A stretch of DNA of 64,000 nt, taken from NCBI RefSeq assembly GCF_017353185.1, contig NZ_JAFMYV010000001.1, positions 854,201 through 918,200 on the forward strand, read 5' to 3'. Shown here in pieces: positions 34,000 through 42,626 of this stretch. Each line of letters starts with the position of its first letter. Position 1 is the stretch's first letter. A program made the translations under genes and the position numbers. The stretch comes from Fibrella rubiginis (GTDB lineage: Bacteria; Bacteroidota; Bacteroidia; Cytophagales; Spirosomataceae). The notes under the pieces were generated by a model, which had not been told where the DNA came from, searched no databases, and saw only the letters and a list, made by a program, of their open reading frames with translations.

Positions 34000-34977
34000 A
34001 TGACTTATTTGCTCCTATCTTATCGCTTCGTTTGTCGGGCTGTTGCGGTTGGTCTGCTGATTGCGCTATCAGTAGCCTGCCAGCCCGACGCGCCCAAACA
34101 GGTGGTGGTTTCGCCCACCCTTACCCTGTTTGCGTCTGAGCCGCCTGAGAAAACTACGCCCGCCCACCAGCTGCCCGCCCGCCTGCCCGCCGGCATGGTG
34201 TACGTACCCGGTGGCTACACGCAGATTGGGTCGGAGGAGGGGCTGACGCAGGAGCAACCCGTATTTTGGGTGCAGGTGAAGCCTTTTTTGATGGATCAGC
34301 ACGAAGTAACGGTGGGGCAATTCAGGGCGTTTGTGCAGGCAACGGGTTTCAAAACCGAGGCCGAAACCTTCGGTGATGCCGCCGTATTCGACGATGCCAC
34401 CCACGAATGGAACCTGATAAAAGGTACCAACTGGCGGTACCCCTACGGACCCCAGGCAGGACCTGCCGCTGACACTATGCCCGTAACGCAGGTGTCGTGG
34501 AACGATGCACGAGCCTACGCCAAATGGGCCGGTAAGCGCCTGCCCCACGAGATTGAGTGGGAACATGCCGCCCGCAATGCCACCAACAGCCGGGCAATGT
34601 ATCCCTTTGGTAATGAACTGGAGCGCAACGGCCGGTTTCTGGCCAACACCTGGAACGGCAAGTTTCCCGACTATGACCAGGTAAGCGACGGATTCCACCG
34701 GGCGGCACCCGTGGGCACATTTGGTAAGTCACCGCTTGGCCTGGCCGACATGGCGGGCAATGTCTGGGAGTGGTGCGATAATCCCAAAATGGCCTATTCT
34801 GATCTTATCCAGGGCATTCCGGTCGCGATTACGGCCTCTACCGAGCGGGCACAACGGGGCGGGTCGTACCTCTGCGAACCAGGCTGGTGCCACGGATACC
34901 GGGTCTCAGGTCGGTCGGGCAGTACCGCCGAAACGTCGCTGATGCACACCGGCTTCCGCTGCGTGAAAGATGTATAA
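34000..34977 (+). CDS. Lipoprotein formylglycine-generating enzyme (SUMF1 family)
   Basis: A 325-residue protein with a lipobox (ALSVAC, Cys27) and one FGE-sulfatase domain at about 60-325. Family motifs are FLMDQHEVTVGQFRAFV, PVTQVSWNDARAYAKWAGKRLP, EIEWEHAARN, GLADMAGNVWEW and HTGFRC. The two active-site cysteines of true formylglycine-generating enzymes are conserved at the right spacing in RGGSYLCEPGWCHGYR (Cys292, Cys297). It is therefore likely a real sulfatase activator, not a mere fold relative like EgtB. ATG 34000 gives the signal peptide; the frame is open further upstream. The sulfatase at 5,068 is a candidate client, although a periplasmic location for this step is unusual. Confidence 0.85.
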   Translation: MTYLLLSYRFVCRAVAVGLLIALSVACQPDAPKQVVVSPTLTLFASEPPEKTTPAHQLPARLPAGMVYVPGGYTQIGSEEGLTQEQPVFWVQVKPFLMDQHEVTVGQFRAFVQATGFKTEAETFGDAAVFDDATHEWNLIKGTNWRYPYGPQAGPAADTMPVTQVSWNDARAYAKWAGKRLPHEIEWEHAARNATNSRAMYPFGNELERNGRFLANTWNGKFPDYDQVSDGFHRAAPVGTFGKSPLGLADMAGNVWEWCDNPKMAYSDLIQGIPVAITASTERAQRGGSYLCEPGWCHGYRVSGRSGSTAETSLMHTGFRCVKDV

Positions 34978-35092
34978 TGCCAGGCCGTTCGTGGGTGCGC
35001 TTTGTCATGGCCGATACACGGCTGACCAAAATCAACTACCCCTCTAAGCCTGCTTGTCTGTTGTGAATTCCCGTGTAGCTGAATGTTGGTAT

Positions 35093-36247
35093 TCAATTTA
35101 ATTTAGATAACGCATTTATAGTCAGTATATTAACTCCTGTCCGGTGTTGTACGTCGTTGCCGCCGTAGATCAGAAATGCGTCTGGGCTGGAGGCTAATTT
35201 GCCGAAATACTGTAAGCCTTTGAAAAAATCGGGTTGAATCGTCTTGCCCGATTTTATTTCTATGGCCGTCAGTTTCACGCCCCGGTCAATTACCAGGTCA
35301 ACTTCGTGACTCGACTGATCGGACCAGAAATAAAAGGCGGGTCGTTTACCCTGGTTCAGCCAGTTTTTGGTCAGTTCGTTGATCACTAGGTTCTCGAACA
35401 GGGAACCCCTGGCAAAATGTACGGCCAGATCGGCTTCCGAACGAATACCCAGCAGGTAAGCCGCCAGGCCTGTATCGTAGAAATAAACCTTAGGCGTTTT
35501 CACGATCCGCTTACTGAAGTTCTGGTAATAGGGTTGCAGCCGGTACGCAATAAATGACGTTTCGAGTACCGTTAGCCAGGCGTTAACAGTCTTGTTGTCG
35601 ACCCCCAGTTCCACAGCCAGACTTTGCTGATTGAACAATTGGCCAATCCGCCCGGCCAGCAGGTAAATAAACCGCTGAAACAGGCCCAGATTCAGGATGT
35701 TCTTTACCTGCCGGACATCACGCTCCACATACGTTTGCAGGTAGCTGTCATAGAAACCAACCGCGTCGATGTCTTGCACCAACTTGCGCGGATAGGAACC
35801 ACCCACCATGTAGCTCTCCCACGACGTAGGCGCATAGGGTGTGTTTGCCAGTTCACTCCACGACAATGGCAGCAAGTTGAACACCGCCACCCGCCCGGCC
35901 AATGATTGGGTGATTTGTTCCATCAGCAAAAAATTCTGCGATCCCGTCAGGATATATTCACCTATGCGCTGTCGCTCGTCGGTGACGACCTGCAGCTGCG
36001 AAAACAATTCCGGTACATATTGTACTTCGTCCAGAATGACCCCGTCCTGATACGTTTCCAGAAAACCTTTGGGATCCTGGCGGGCAAATTCGCGCTCAGT
36101 CAGGCTTTCCAAACTCACATATCGGTAGTTGGGCCGCAGCAACTTAGCCAGCGTTGTCTTTCCCGACTGCCGAGGCCCGGTAATGGTAATGATGGGGTAC
36201 TTCTGAAGCAGGGCAGAGGCCCGTTCTGTTAACTGACGAGGAATCAT
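35093..36247 (-). CDS. AAA ATPase with DUF4143 (AAA_14 family)
   Basis: A 384-residue protein with an N-terminal P-loop domain (TGPRQSGKTTLAKLL, about 22-36) and Walker B-like VILDEVQYVPEL. A sensor region follows (ILTGSQNFLLMEQITQSLAGR). The C-terminal DUF4143 domain has a winged-helix part and a nuclease-like core (HEVDLVIDRGVKLTAIEIKSGK, a PD-(D/E)xK-like pattern). Such genes are patchily distributed, and the cellular role is unknown to me. It is monocistronic. A perfect 65-bp palindrome reaches into its start codon, which could hide the ribosome-binding site or serve as an operator. Confidence 0.87.
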   Translation of the reverse strand: MIPRQLTERASALLQKYPIITITGPRQSGKTTLAKLLRPNYRYVSLESLTEREFARQDPKGFLETYQDGVILDEVQYVPELFSQLQVVTDERQRIGEYILTGSQNFLLMEQITQSLAGRVAVFNLLPLSWSELANTPYAPTSWESYMVGGSYPRKLVQDIDAVGFYDSYLQTYVERDVRQVKNILNLGLFQRFIYLLAGRIGQLFNQQSLAVELGVDNKTVNAWLTVLETSFIAYRLQPYYQNFSKRIVKTPKVYFYDTGLAAYLLGIRSEADLAVHFARGSLFENLVINELTKNWLNQGKRPAFYFWSDQSSHEVDLVIDRGVKLTAIEIKSGKTIQPDFFKGLQYFGKLASSPDAFLIYGGNDVQHRTGVNILTINALSKLN

Positions 36248-36310
36248 AATCGGCGCATTTCTAACAATTTAGGAATTTAATTCCTAAATTGTTAGAAATG
36301 CGCCGATTAT
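36246..36310. repeat. Perfect 65-bp palindrome at the start of the ATPase gene
   Basis: Two 32-base arms around a single central T at 36278 match without a mismatch. The arm begins ATAATCGGCGCATTTCTAAC at the ATG end and the centre is AT-rich. It covers the whole leader and the first two bases of the ATPase start codon on the minus strand. Confidence 0.95.
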
Positions 36311-36433
36311 CGCAACACAGATGTACACTTGGTTCACCTTACCAATTCTTATATCAATCCTGTGTCACAGAGGATAGGCCCAGTAGTATCCCAACAGTGA
36401 TAAATGAGCAAATGGAGGGTTTGTAACGCACTA

Positions 36434-36488
36434 GTTAACAGCAAAAAGGCTCGCAATTCATGGAATTGCGAGCCTTTTTGCTGTTAAC
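36434..36488 (-). terminator. Bidirectional terminator after tRNA-Arg
   Basis: A perfect inverted repeat with 26-base arms around ATG in the centre. The core is GGCTCGCAATTC / GAATTGCGAGCC, flanked by A5 and T5 runs. It begins 6 bases after the tRNA 3' end in the direction of tRNA transcription. The strong core and U-run make it a terminator on either strand. Confidence 0.9.
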
Positions 36489-36494
36489 TTTTCG

Positions 36495-36568
36495 TGCACT
36501 CGTAGGGATTCGAACCCCAAACCTCCTCATCCGTAGTGAGGTGCTCTATCCAGTTGAGCTACGAATGC
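36495..36568 (-). tRNA. tRNA-Arg (anticodon ACG)
   Basis: On the minus strand the 74 bases fold as a cloverleaf. The acceptor stem is GCATTCG / CGAGTGC with one G-U pair, and the D stem is GCTC / GAGC. The anticodon stem is CCTCA / TGAGG with loop CTACGGA, which places ACG as the anticodon (Arg, CGN codons). The T stem is TGGGG / CCCTA with loop TTCGAAT. The discriminator base is A, and CCA is not encoded. Confidence 0.95.
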
Positions 36569-36633
36569 GTTACGCAAACTGCGTTCCCCCGTGTTGGGAC
36601 TGCAAAAGTAGGGTAAAAAAGGCGTTTGTCAAG

Positions 36634-37428
36634 TTATCGACCCTGAAATTTTGCGGAGCGTTTCATTAAAAAAGCCCCAATACCCTCGGCCACATCCGTC
36701 GTTTTACCCAAACTATCCTGATTGTCAGCCTCCTGTTCCAGCATTGTTGGCAGGTCCGAATAGAGTGACTGGTTCATAACTTTTTTCATTGCCCCAATGG
36801 CAGCCGTGGGGGCCGAAGCGTAATATGCCACTAGTTCCGCCACTGCCCCGTCCAGATCCGCCGCCGGTACCGAACGGTTAACCAGCCCCAGGGTGGCAGC
36901 CTCCGGACCGTACACCCGCCGACCCGTGCTGCACAACTCGAACGCTTTTAGGGAGCCAACCAGGCGGGGCAGAAAGAAGGTTGACCCGGCGTCGGGCAGG
37001 AGGCCAATGTTGACGAAAATCTGGCTAAAATAGGCTTCGTCGGCGCAGACGAGCACGTCGCAGGCAAGGGCCAGTGAACAACCCGCCCCGGCAGCTACGC
37101 CATTAACCCGCCCGACGATTGGCTTCGGCAGGTTGCGCATGGCCATGATCATGGGATTGTACCCCTCGCGCAGTGACTTACCCAGAGAGAGACCCGCGCC
37201 GTTCTGCACATTGGCAAAGCCCGCTTTCAGGTCAGCACCCGAACAGAAGGCCTTGTCGCCCGCGCCGGTCAATACCACTACCCGCACGGATGCATCGGCC
37301 CCGGCGGCCCCGATAGCAGCGGTGATATCGGCGATAAGGCCGGGGTTGAGGGCGTTATACACCTGCGGCCGGTTGAGCGTGATGCGGCAAACGCCACTGT
37401 CGGTGCTGTAGAGAAGATTTTCGTACAT
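36634..37428 (-). CDS. Enoyl-CoA hydratase/isomerase family protein
   Basis: A 264-residue crotonase-fold enzyme. It starts with ITLNRPQVYNALNPGL, and the oxyanion-hole region is KAFCSGADLKAG (about 60-71). A second loop is VNGVAAGAGCSLALACDVLV and the third element is IGLLPDAGSTFFLPRLVG. Asp is found at the PDAG position, where many hydratases keep a catalytic Glu; the PaaG-type isomerases also have Asp here. It may therefore be a ring-epoxide or double-bond isomerase rather than a plain hydratase. No other phenylacetate genes are nearby. A palindrome 25 bases upstream may be an operator. Confidence 0.85.
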   Translation of the reverse strand: MYENLLYSTDSGVCRITLNRPQVYNALNPGLIADITAAIGAAGADASVRVVVLTGAGDKAFCSGADLKAGFANVQNGAGLSLGKSLREGYNPMIMAMRNLPKPIVGRVNGVAAGAGCSLALACDVLVCADEAYFSQIFVNIGLLPDAGSTFFLPRLVGSLKAFELCSTGRRVYGPEAATLGLVNRSVPAADLDGAVAELVAYYASAPTAAIGAMKKVMNQSLYSDLPTMLEQEADNQDSLGKTTDVAEGIGAFLMKRSAKFQGR

Positions 37429-37452
37429 GGAGATGGGCTATACACTAGCTAC

Positions 37453-37474
37453 ATTAGTATGCAAGCATACTAAT
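37453..37474. promoter_or_regulatory. Palindromic operator-like site
   Basis: ATTAGTATGC, then AA, then GCATACTAAT is a perfect palindrome with 10-base arms, 25 bases upstream of the enoyl-CoA hydratase start. Size and symmetry fit a TetR-family operator, often found at acyl-CoA genes. On the plus strand a T6 run follows it, so a weak terminator is the alternative. Confidence 0.5.
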
Positions 37475-37505
37475 TTTTTGGCTGATTTGATCCGGTCACC
37501 TCTCA

Positions 37506-38711
37506 TTATTTAACCCCAAAAAATAGCCGCATCATCCAGAACGGACGAATGAGTAGCCAGTAAAGGGCCGCACAACTCAAAAGAGTGGCGGCACTGATGG
37601 TCAGAAAGCCAGTGTACACGCCCAGTGCGGTGTGAGTTAGCACGTAGTAGCCAATGAGGACGATGACCGTTTGGTGCAGGATGTAGAATGGGTACACTGC
37701 GGCGTTTAGGGTGGGTAGCCACGGATGGGTTTTGTTCAGGTACATATAGCCATAGCCAACGGTCATGAGCACCGCAAACCACGTCAGGGCCAATCTGTTG
37801 AAACTAACCAGCGTTCTGATCAGCACCGAACTATCGTATTGGCTATCAGTCAGCAAATAACGGGATCCATAGAGTAGCGCGGTGCAAATCAGCGTGGCCA
37901 CCAGAAAATGGCGTCGTCCATCGGCCAGGTACTGCCAACAGTCACGGCGGCTGATGAGCAGATAGCCACCCCAGAAAAGCAGCAGGTTTTTAACAAAATA
38001 GGCCCAGTCGTTCACCAGCGCGTGGGTCTCGTTGGGAAAGAAACCACCCAGCACTAGGTCGTTGAGCCACAAGGGTATCACCAGCCACAATGCCCCGCCC
38101 CGCCGGGATAATAACCTGCTCAGGCGGTCGGTGAAGCGCTGACCGCCTGAGCTTTTCAGCCACCGAAAAACAGGTATGCTCAGCAGCGAATAGAAAAACA
38201 GGTAACAGATAAACCACAGGTGATGCCAGCTAAAGGCTCCGCCCGTGCCGCCGTCCTGATAGGGCTGAAACCTGAATACGTTGGGATAAAAAGCCAAATA
38301 GCTGCCCGAAAAACGCCGGGATGCCGTACCACCACGAAAGAGCCATTCGATGTAAATCTGCGGCGGTACGATAACGAACATGCCAAAGATAAGGGGCACA
38401 AACAGCCGCCGTACCCGCTCACCGGCGTAGGCTCCGTAGCTCCGTTTGCTGAGGGCGAAAAACGTGCCTGCGCCAGCGATGAAGAATAGCAGCGGCATGC
38501 GCCAGAGGTGTAGCCACCGCATAACGGTTTCCATGGGCAGGCTGCGTTCGGCACTTTTAATATGCCAGCCCCACGACACGTAGATCATGCCGGTATGGTA
38601 AAAAATCAGGGTCAGAATGGCGATGATCCGCAGCCAATCGAGGTCGTAGCGGCGGGTAGACGTGGGTAGGGGCGAGGCGACTGCCGGGGCAGAAGCGGGT
38701 GTTGGCTGCAT
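37506..38711 (-). CDS. Membrane acyltransferase family 3 (OpgC-like)
   Basis: A protein of about 401 residues with about ten membrane helices. The N-terminal acyltransferase-3 signature is RRYDLDWLRIIAILTLIFYH, with the family His (FYH) and Arg. It is like the OpgC/glucans biosynthesis protein C branch, which transfers succinyl or acetyl groups to sugars at the membrane. ATG 38711 is chosen; an upstream ATG at 38762 would add 17 residues, and the remaining Ala/Pro-rich N-terminus is still outside the fold. The gene lies 70 bases after the AraC-type regulator gene on the same strand. Substrate unknown. Confidence 0.8.
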   Translation of the reverse strand: MQPTPASAPAVASPLPTSTRRYDLDWLRIIAILTLIFYHTGMIYVSWGWHIKSAERSLPMETVMRWLHLWRMPLLFFIAGAGTFFALSKRSYGAYAGERVRRLFVPLIFGMFVIVPPQIYIEWLFRGGTASRRFSGSYLAFYPNVFRFQPYQDGGTGGAFSWHHLWFICYLFFYSLLSIPVFRWLKSSGGQRFTDRLSRLLSRRGGALWLVIPLWLNDLVLGGFFPNETHALVNDWAYFVKNLLLFWGGYLLISRRDCWQYLADGRRHFLVATLICTALLYGSRYLLTDSQYDSSVLIRTLVSFNRLALTWFAVLMTVGYGYMYLNKTHPWLPTLNAAVYPFYILHQTVIVLIGYYVLTHTALGVYTGFLTISAATLLSCAALYWLLIRPFWMMRLFFGVK

Positions 38712-38780
38712 GAGTCGTTGCGTTGGTTTGACCAGTGCAAAAGTGCCCTGTAGGCCCGCCAATGCCCTATTTGCCGATAA

Positions 38781-39998
38781 CTACGAACTTCGTGCCGACC
38801 GGGACGAACCCGTTGCCGTTCGGTTGGCGTCGCGAAACTGGGCCGGCGTCTGGTTGGTAATTCGCTTAAACGCCGTATGGAAGGCCGAGGTAGCGTTGTA
38901 ACCCACACGTTCGGCAATATCATCTATTTTGAGGTGGGCCGTAGCCTCGTCTGTCAGCAGCCGCCGGGCTTCGGCCACCCGATGCGTAGCCAGCCAGTCG
39001 AAGAAGGTTTGCCCCAGCCGGTCGTTGAGCAGCTGCGACAGGTGGTGCGGACTAACGCGGAGCTGGGCAGCTAATTTGGGCAGCGACAGCGTACTGTCGA
39101 GGTGCGGTTTTTCGGTCATGAGCAACTGATCGAGGCGGGTCAGCACAGCCGTTTCTACGTCGGTGGTCAGGGTCGATTTTTCATACTTCTTTTTCGGTTC
39201 ATCCGCCATGACTGGTGCCGGTGGTAGGTTGGTAGTGAAAAAAGCAGGGTAACGCATGGTCAGGAAATTGGCCAGGTACAGCATCGCCGTGATGTAGCAC
39301 ACCAGGATGTAGTCGCCCAGATCTTCGTCGAACTGTGGTTTGACCACGGCAATCAGCAGGGGAAATGTCAGGCTCAACAGCCCCAGGTTACGCAGTTGCC
39401 GATATTGACCCGGCGGCACCTGCCAGAATGAATAGCCCTGCCGCCGGTAGGTTTTGGTCAGCACATAGATGCCCAGCACGGCGTAGGCAAGCAGGCTCAG
39501 TAGGGTTAGCTCGTTGATGTAGTGGCGCAGGTCGCCCAGGATGTCTTCGGGCAACCAGTGGGTAGGTTCCGGAAGCGGCCGTTGGTCGGGATGATTGGCA
39601 CTCAGGAAATTATTGTATTTGACCTCAACCGGCTGAAACTGCCAGGAGATGGAATAAAGCGCCCAAAATACCAGCGGCAACAGGTGCCAGCCCCAGCGCC
39701 GGGGCAGTTGGTTATGCAACTTGGCCGTAGTGAACAAAAAAAACAGTGGCCCCAGTACAAAGTTAAGCGGCTCCGAAAAATCGACCAGGGCGGGCAGGCG
39801 GGTGATGTAGTTGGTGTAGTTGAGCAGAATTTCGGTGGAAACGGCCGTCAGGGCAAGCAAAAACCAACCCAGGCACCGGTTGGCTACCTGTTGTCCCCGC
39901 GCTCCCGACAGAAAGAAAACGCCCAGAAAAAGGCCCTGTGCCACGCCCAGCAGCATAATGAGGGCGAAGAAATCGAGGTGGAGCGGTAATTGTTGCAT
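38781..39998 (-). CDS. Membrane-anchored AraC-family regulator
   Basis: A 405-residue protein with about seven membrane helices in residues 1-240 and a C-terminal AraC/XylS DNA-binding domain at about 300-400. The domain reads LPKLAAQLRVSPHHLSQLLND, then IAERVGYNATSAFHTAFKRITNQTPAQFR. It is a one-component sensor that couples a membrane part directly to DNA binding, a common design in Bacteroidota. ATG 39998 starts just before the first helix; the ATG at 40094 would add 32 unlikely residues. Its likely target is the adjacent acyltransferase gene (inference). Confidence 0.87.
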   Translation of the reverse strand: MQQLPLHLDFFALIMLLGVAQGLFLGVFFLSGARGQQVANRCLGWFLLALTAVSTEILLNYTNYITRLPALVDFSEPLNFVLGPLFFLFTTAKLHNQLPRRWGWHLLPLVFWALYSISWQFQPVEVKYNNFLSANHPDQRPLPEPTHWLPEDILGDLRHYINELTLLSLLAYAVLGIYVLTKTYRRQGYSFWQVPPGQYRQLRNLGLLSLTFPLLIAVVKPQFDEDLGDYILVCYITAMLYLANFLTMRYPAFFTTNLPPAPVMADEPKKKYEKSTLTTDVETAVLTRLDQLLMTEKPHLDSTLSLPKLAAQLRVSPHHLSQLLNDRLGQTFFDWLATHRVAEARRLLTDEATAHLKIDDIAERVGYNATSAFHTAFKRITNQTPAQFRDANRTATGSSRSARSS

Positions 39999-40053
39999 CA
40001 GTTTAAAGATACAGCATTGTCTATGACCATGCTCAATGCCCCCGCTGCTGCCC

Positions 40054-40704
40054 TCAGAGCAACCCGAAAACAGTGAGGCTGCTGACAAACACACCCAGCC
40101 CCCAGCCGGCCAGTACCTGCTCCAGCGTGTGAGCGTTCAGCTGCAGCCGGGCCGTGGCTACCAGCCCGCTGATGGCCAGCAGGCCCACCAGCGGTAGAAA
40201 CAGGTCGGTGTCGCCGTATTTGGTCATCAGTGCCAGGACCACGCCCAGTACGCCACCCACGCCAACGGTGTGGGCGCTGATTTTCCAGTAAAGACTAATG
40301 AACGCCACCAGCAGGATAGACAGGGTGATGGCAGCCAGCACCACGGCCAGTTGCGGCGAGGTGTCGGAGAGCAGGTTCATCCGAAAGGCAAACAGGTAAG
40401 TGACGCCGGTGTAGATCAGGCCCGTCAGAAACAGCGGCCACTTGCGGTCGGTACGCTCCGGCATAGCCATGTCCTGCAGACGGCCGGTGCGGTAGAGGTA
40501 ATAGATGACCAGGCTGGGCACCATAAACGTGCCGATGAACAGTAACAGCAGAATGCTGGCCTGCGCCTTCACCGAATACGTGTCGACGTTGAGCCGGTTT
40601 GGAGTGGCGTACATGAGCATACCAAACAAATAGGTAGGCATCAGTAGCGGATGAAAAATGACCGAAAGGACGTAAGCGAGGCGGGGGTTCAAAAGGGAGT
40701 TCAA
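40054..40704 (-). CDS. PAP2-like membrane phosphatase superfamily protein
   Basis: A protein of about 212-216 residues with six membrane helices. It retains PAP2-like motifs: SAHTVGVGG (about 148-156), like the SGH motif, and LNAHTLEQVLAGWGLG near 190-205, like the SRxxxxxHxxxD motif. The first basic motif (KxxxxxxRP) is weak, so catalysis is uncertain. No ATG is available. TTG at 40704 or TTG at 40692 must be the start, and the former lies inside the arm of a long inverted repeat. It follows rpoN on the same strand, separated only by that repeat. Confidence 0.7.
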   Translation of the reverse strand: MNSLLNPRLAYVLSVIFHPLLMPTYLFGMLMYATPNRLNVDTYSVKAQASILLLLFIGTFMVPSLVIYYLYRTGRLQDMAMPERTDRKWPLFLTGLIYTGVTYLFAFRMNLLSDTSPQLAVVLAAITLSILLVAFISLYWKISAHTVGVGGVLGVVLALMTKYGDTDLFLPLVGLLAISGLVATARLQLNAHTLEQVLAGWGLGVFVSSLTVFGLL

Positions 40705-40828
40705 CGTTTAATGGCTAAAGTCTACAGTTGCGTTCCCGCGCCCGGGCTGACGCAAGAGCAATACGCCTATGTCAGCCGGGACGCGGGAGCGCAACTGTAG
40801 ACTTTAGCCATTAAACGTTGAACTCCCT
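40694..40828. repeat. Long inverted repeat filling the rpoN to PAP2 gap
   Basis: Perfect 39-base outer arms are at 40694-40732 and 40790-40828, starting AGGGAGTTCAACGTTTAATG. An imperfect GC-rich inner stem encloses a loop around GCAAGAGCAATACGCC. The right arm ends within the rpoN stop codon, and the left arm covers the PAP2 TTG start. The arm is related to the repeats at 46,864 and 56,163. Confidence 0.93.
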
Positions 40829-42275
40829 AAAGCTGTTTCCGCAACCGGGCTACGGGAATGTTTAACTGCTCGCGGTATTTGGCCACGGTGCGGCGGGCAA
40901 TGTTGTAGCCCTTGTCGTTGAGCATCTTCTCCAGCTTGTCGTCTGAGAGGGGGTTGACCTTCGTTTCGCTGTCGATCATGTCTTTCAGGATGTTCTTCAC
41001 CTCGCGGCTGCTGACATCCTCGCCCGAATCGGTGGCAATGCCTTCCGAGAAGAAATATTTGAGCGGGTAAATACCAAATTCGGTCTGCACGGCCTTGCTG
41101 TTGGCCACCCGCGAAATGGTCGATACGTCCATGTCGATCATCTGGGCGATGTCTTTCAGAATCATGGGCCGCAGCTTGGTCTCGTCGCCGTTGAGGAAAA
41201 AATCGTACTGATACTGCACAATGGCGTTCATGGTGCGGAGCAGGGTCTGCTGCCGCTGCTTGATGGCGTCGATAAACCACTTGGCGGCGTCGAGTTTTTG
41301 CTTGACGAAACTGACGGTTTCCTTCAGCGCCTTGTTAGTTTTGTTGCTCTTGTCATACGTATCGAGCATGTCGGCAAAGGACCGGCTGATGCGCAGTTCG
41401 GGGGCATTGCGCGAGTTGAGGGTTAGTTCGAGCTTGCCGCCTACGTTGGTGAGCAAAAAATCGGGTGTCAGGTAGGGGGCGGCGTTGTCATCGCCTTCTA
41501 CCGAGCCGGGTTTGGGGTTCAGCTTGATAATGATCTGCACCACTTTCTTCAACGATTCGTCAGAAACGTTGAGCCGCCGCTGAATTTTATCGTAGTGCTT
41601 TTTGGAAAACTCATCGAAGAACTCCTCGATGATCCGGATGGCCAGTTGAACGCAGGAGTCGGTGGTGTCTTTGCGGCGCAGCTGCAACAACAGACACTCC
41701 TGCAGATCGCGGGCGGCAATGCCGGGCGGGTCGAACGTCTGGATTTTGTGAAGGACTTCTTCAATCTCATCAGCGTCGACGAAGACATTCTGCGAAAACG
41801 CCAGGTCGTTGACAATGGCCTGCATCGACCGGCGGATGTAGCCGTCACTTTCAATGCTGCCCAGCAGTTGAAGACCAATGATGCGTTGTTCTTCGGTGAG
41901 GCGGAGGTAACCGAACTGCTGCATGAGCGAGTCGATTAGGCTCGACCCCATCGCCAGCGGCATTTCGCGTTCTTCTTCAAAGCCACCGTCGCCCTGCATT
42001 TTGTAGCCGGCAAAATCGTCGTTGGCCAGGTAGGTATCTATGTCAATATCGTCGTTGCGCTCGCTGAAATCGTCTTTATCATCAAAGTCATCGTCATACT
42101 CATCTTTCGCCTCAAACTCCTCATCCATGCCTTCTTCAAGGGCGGGATTGATCTCAAGTTCTTCTTCGATACGATTCTCGAGTTCGGCCGTTGGTATTTG
42201 CAGAAGCTTAATGAACTGGATCTGTTGCGGCGACAACTTTTGTTGTAGCGACTGGCTTAGACTAAGTTTCTGCAT
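40827..42275 (-). CDS. rpoN: RNA polymerase sigma-54 factor
   Basis: A 482-residue sigma-54. The Gln/Leu-rich region I is at 1-50 (LSLSQSLQQKLSPQQIQFIKLLQ). An acidic region II linker at about 55-90 is rich in Asp and Glu. The core-binding domain follows, then a helix-turn-helix (DVSTISRVANSKAVQTEFG) and the C-terminal RpoN box (ARRTVAKYREQLNIPVARLR). Length and order are normal. It directs transcription from -24/-12 promoters with enhancer-binding activators. No activator gene is in the window. The start codon is ATG 42275. Confidence 0.95.
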   Translation of the reverse strand: MQKLSLSQSLQQKLSPQQIQFIKLLQIPTAELENRIEEELEINPALEEGMDEEFEAKDEYDDDFDDKDDFSERNDDIDIDTYLANDDFAGYKMQGDGGFEEEREMPLAMGSSLIDSLMQQFGYLRLTEEQRIIGLQLLGSIESDGYIRRSMQAIVNDLAFSQNVFVDADEIEEVLHKIQTFDPPGIAARDLQECLLLQLRRKDTTDSCVQLAIRIIEEFFDEFSKKHYDKIQRRLNVSDESLKKVVQIIIKLNPKPGSVEGDDNAAPYLTPDFLLTNVGGKLELTLNSRNAPELRISRSFADMLDTYDKSNKTNKALKETVSFVKQKLDAAKWFIDAIKQRQQTLLRTMNAIVQYQYDFFLNGDETKLRPMILKDIAQMIDMDVSTISRVANSKAVQTEFGIYPLKYFFSEGIATDSGEDVSSREVKNILKDMIDSETKVNPLSDDKLEKMLNDKGYNIARRTVAKYREQLNIPVARLRKQL

Positions 42276-42626
42276 AACAGGGTGGTAGGATTAGGGCAAA
42301 TGATAGATGGATGTGAGCGCTTGATGATAGCGGCCCCTCAATTATCAGACCAATTTAACTCAGGTTTGTCGAGCTTGTCAACAAAAAAATTAGCTAACAG
42401 ACGTCACAGGCAAATTATGTAGCTGATTATCAGTTACATAATTTTGATATAGTCCAGCAGATGGTCTGTTACAAACAAGTGACTTCCGCCAGAAAAACAG
42501 GTATCGTTTGTTATATCTGTCACCGTAACCAGGGCTGTTGTGCTCCCCTGCTTTGACGGTGATTCAGGAGAAAGTATCGCCTGCACCGCCAGAAACCCGG
42601 TAACATTCACCCCCTGTTCCCGTTTG
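42276..42626. other. Intergenic region between divergent rpoN and HAD genes
   Basis: About 350 bases with no supportable gene. It is AT-rich at 42,340-42,520 and should carry promoters for both flanking genes. I found no full TTTG-N19-21-TAnnTTTG pair. Confidence 0.5.
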
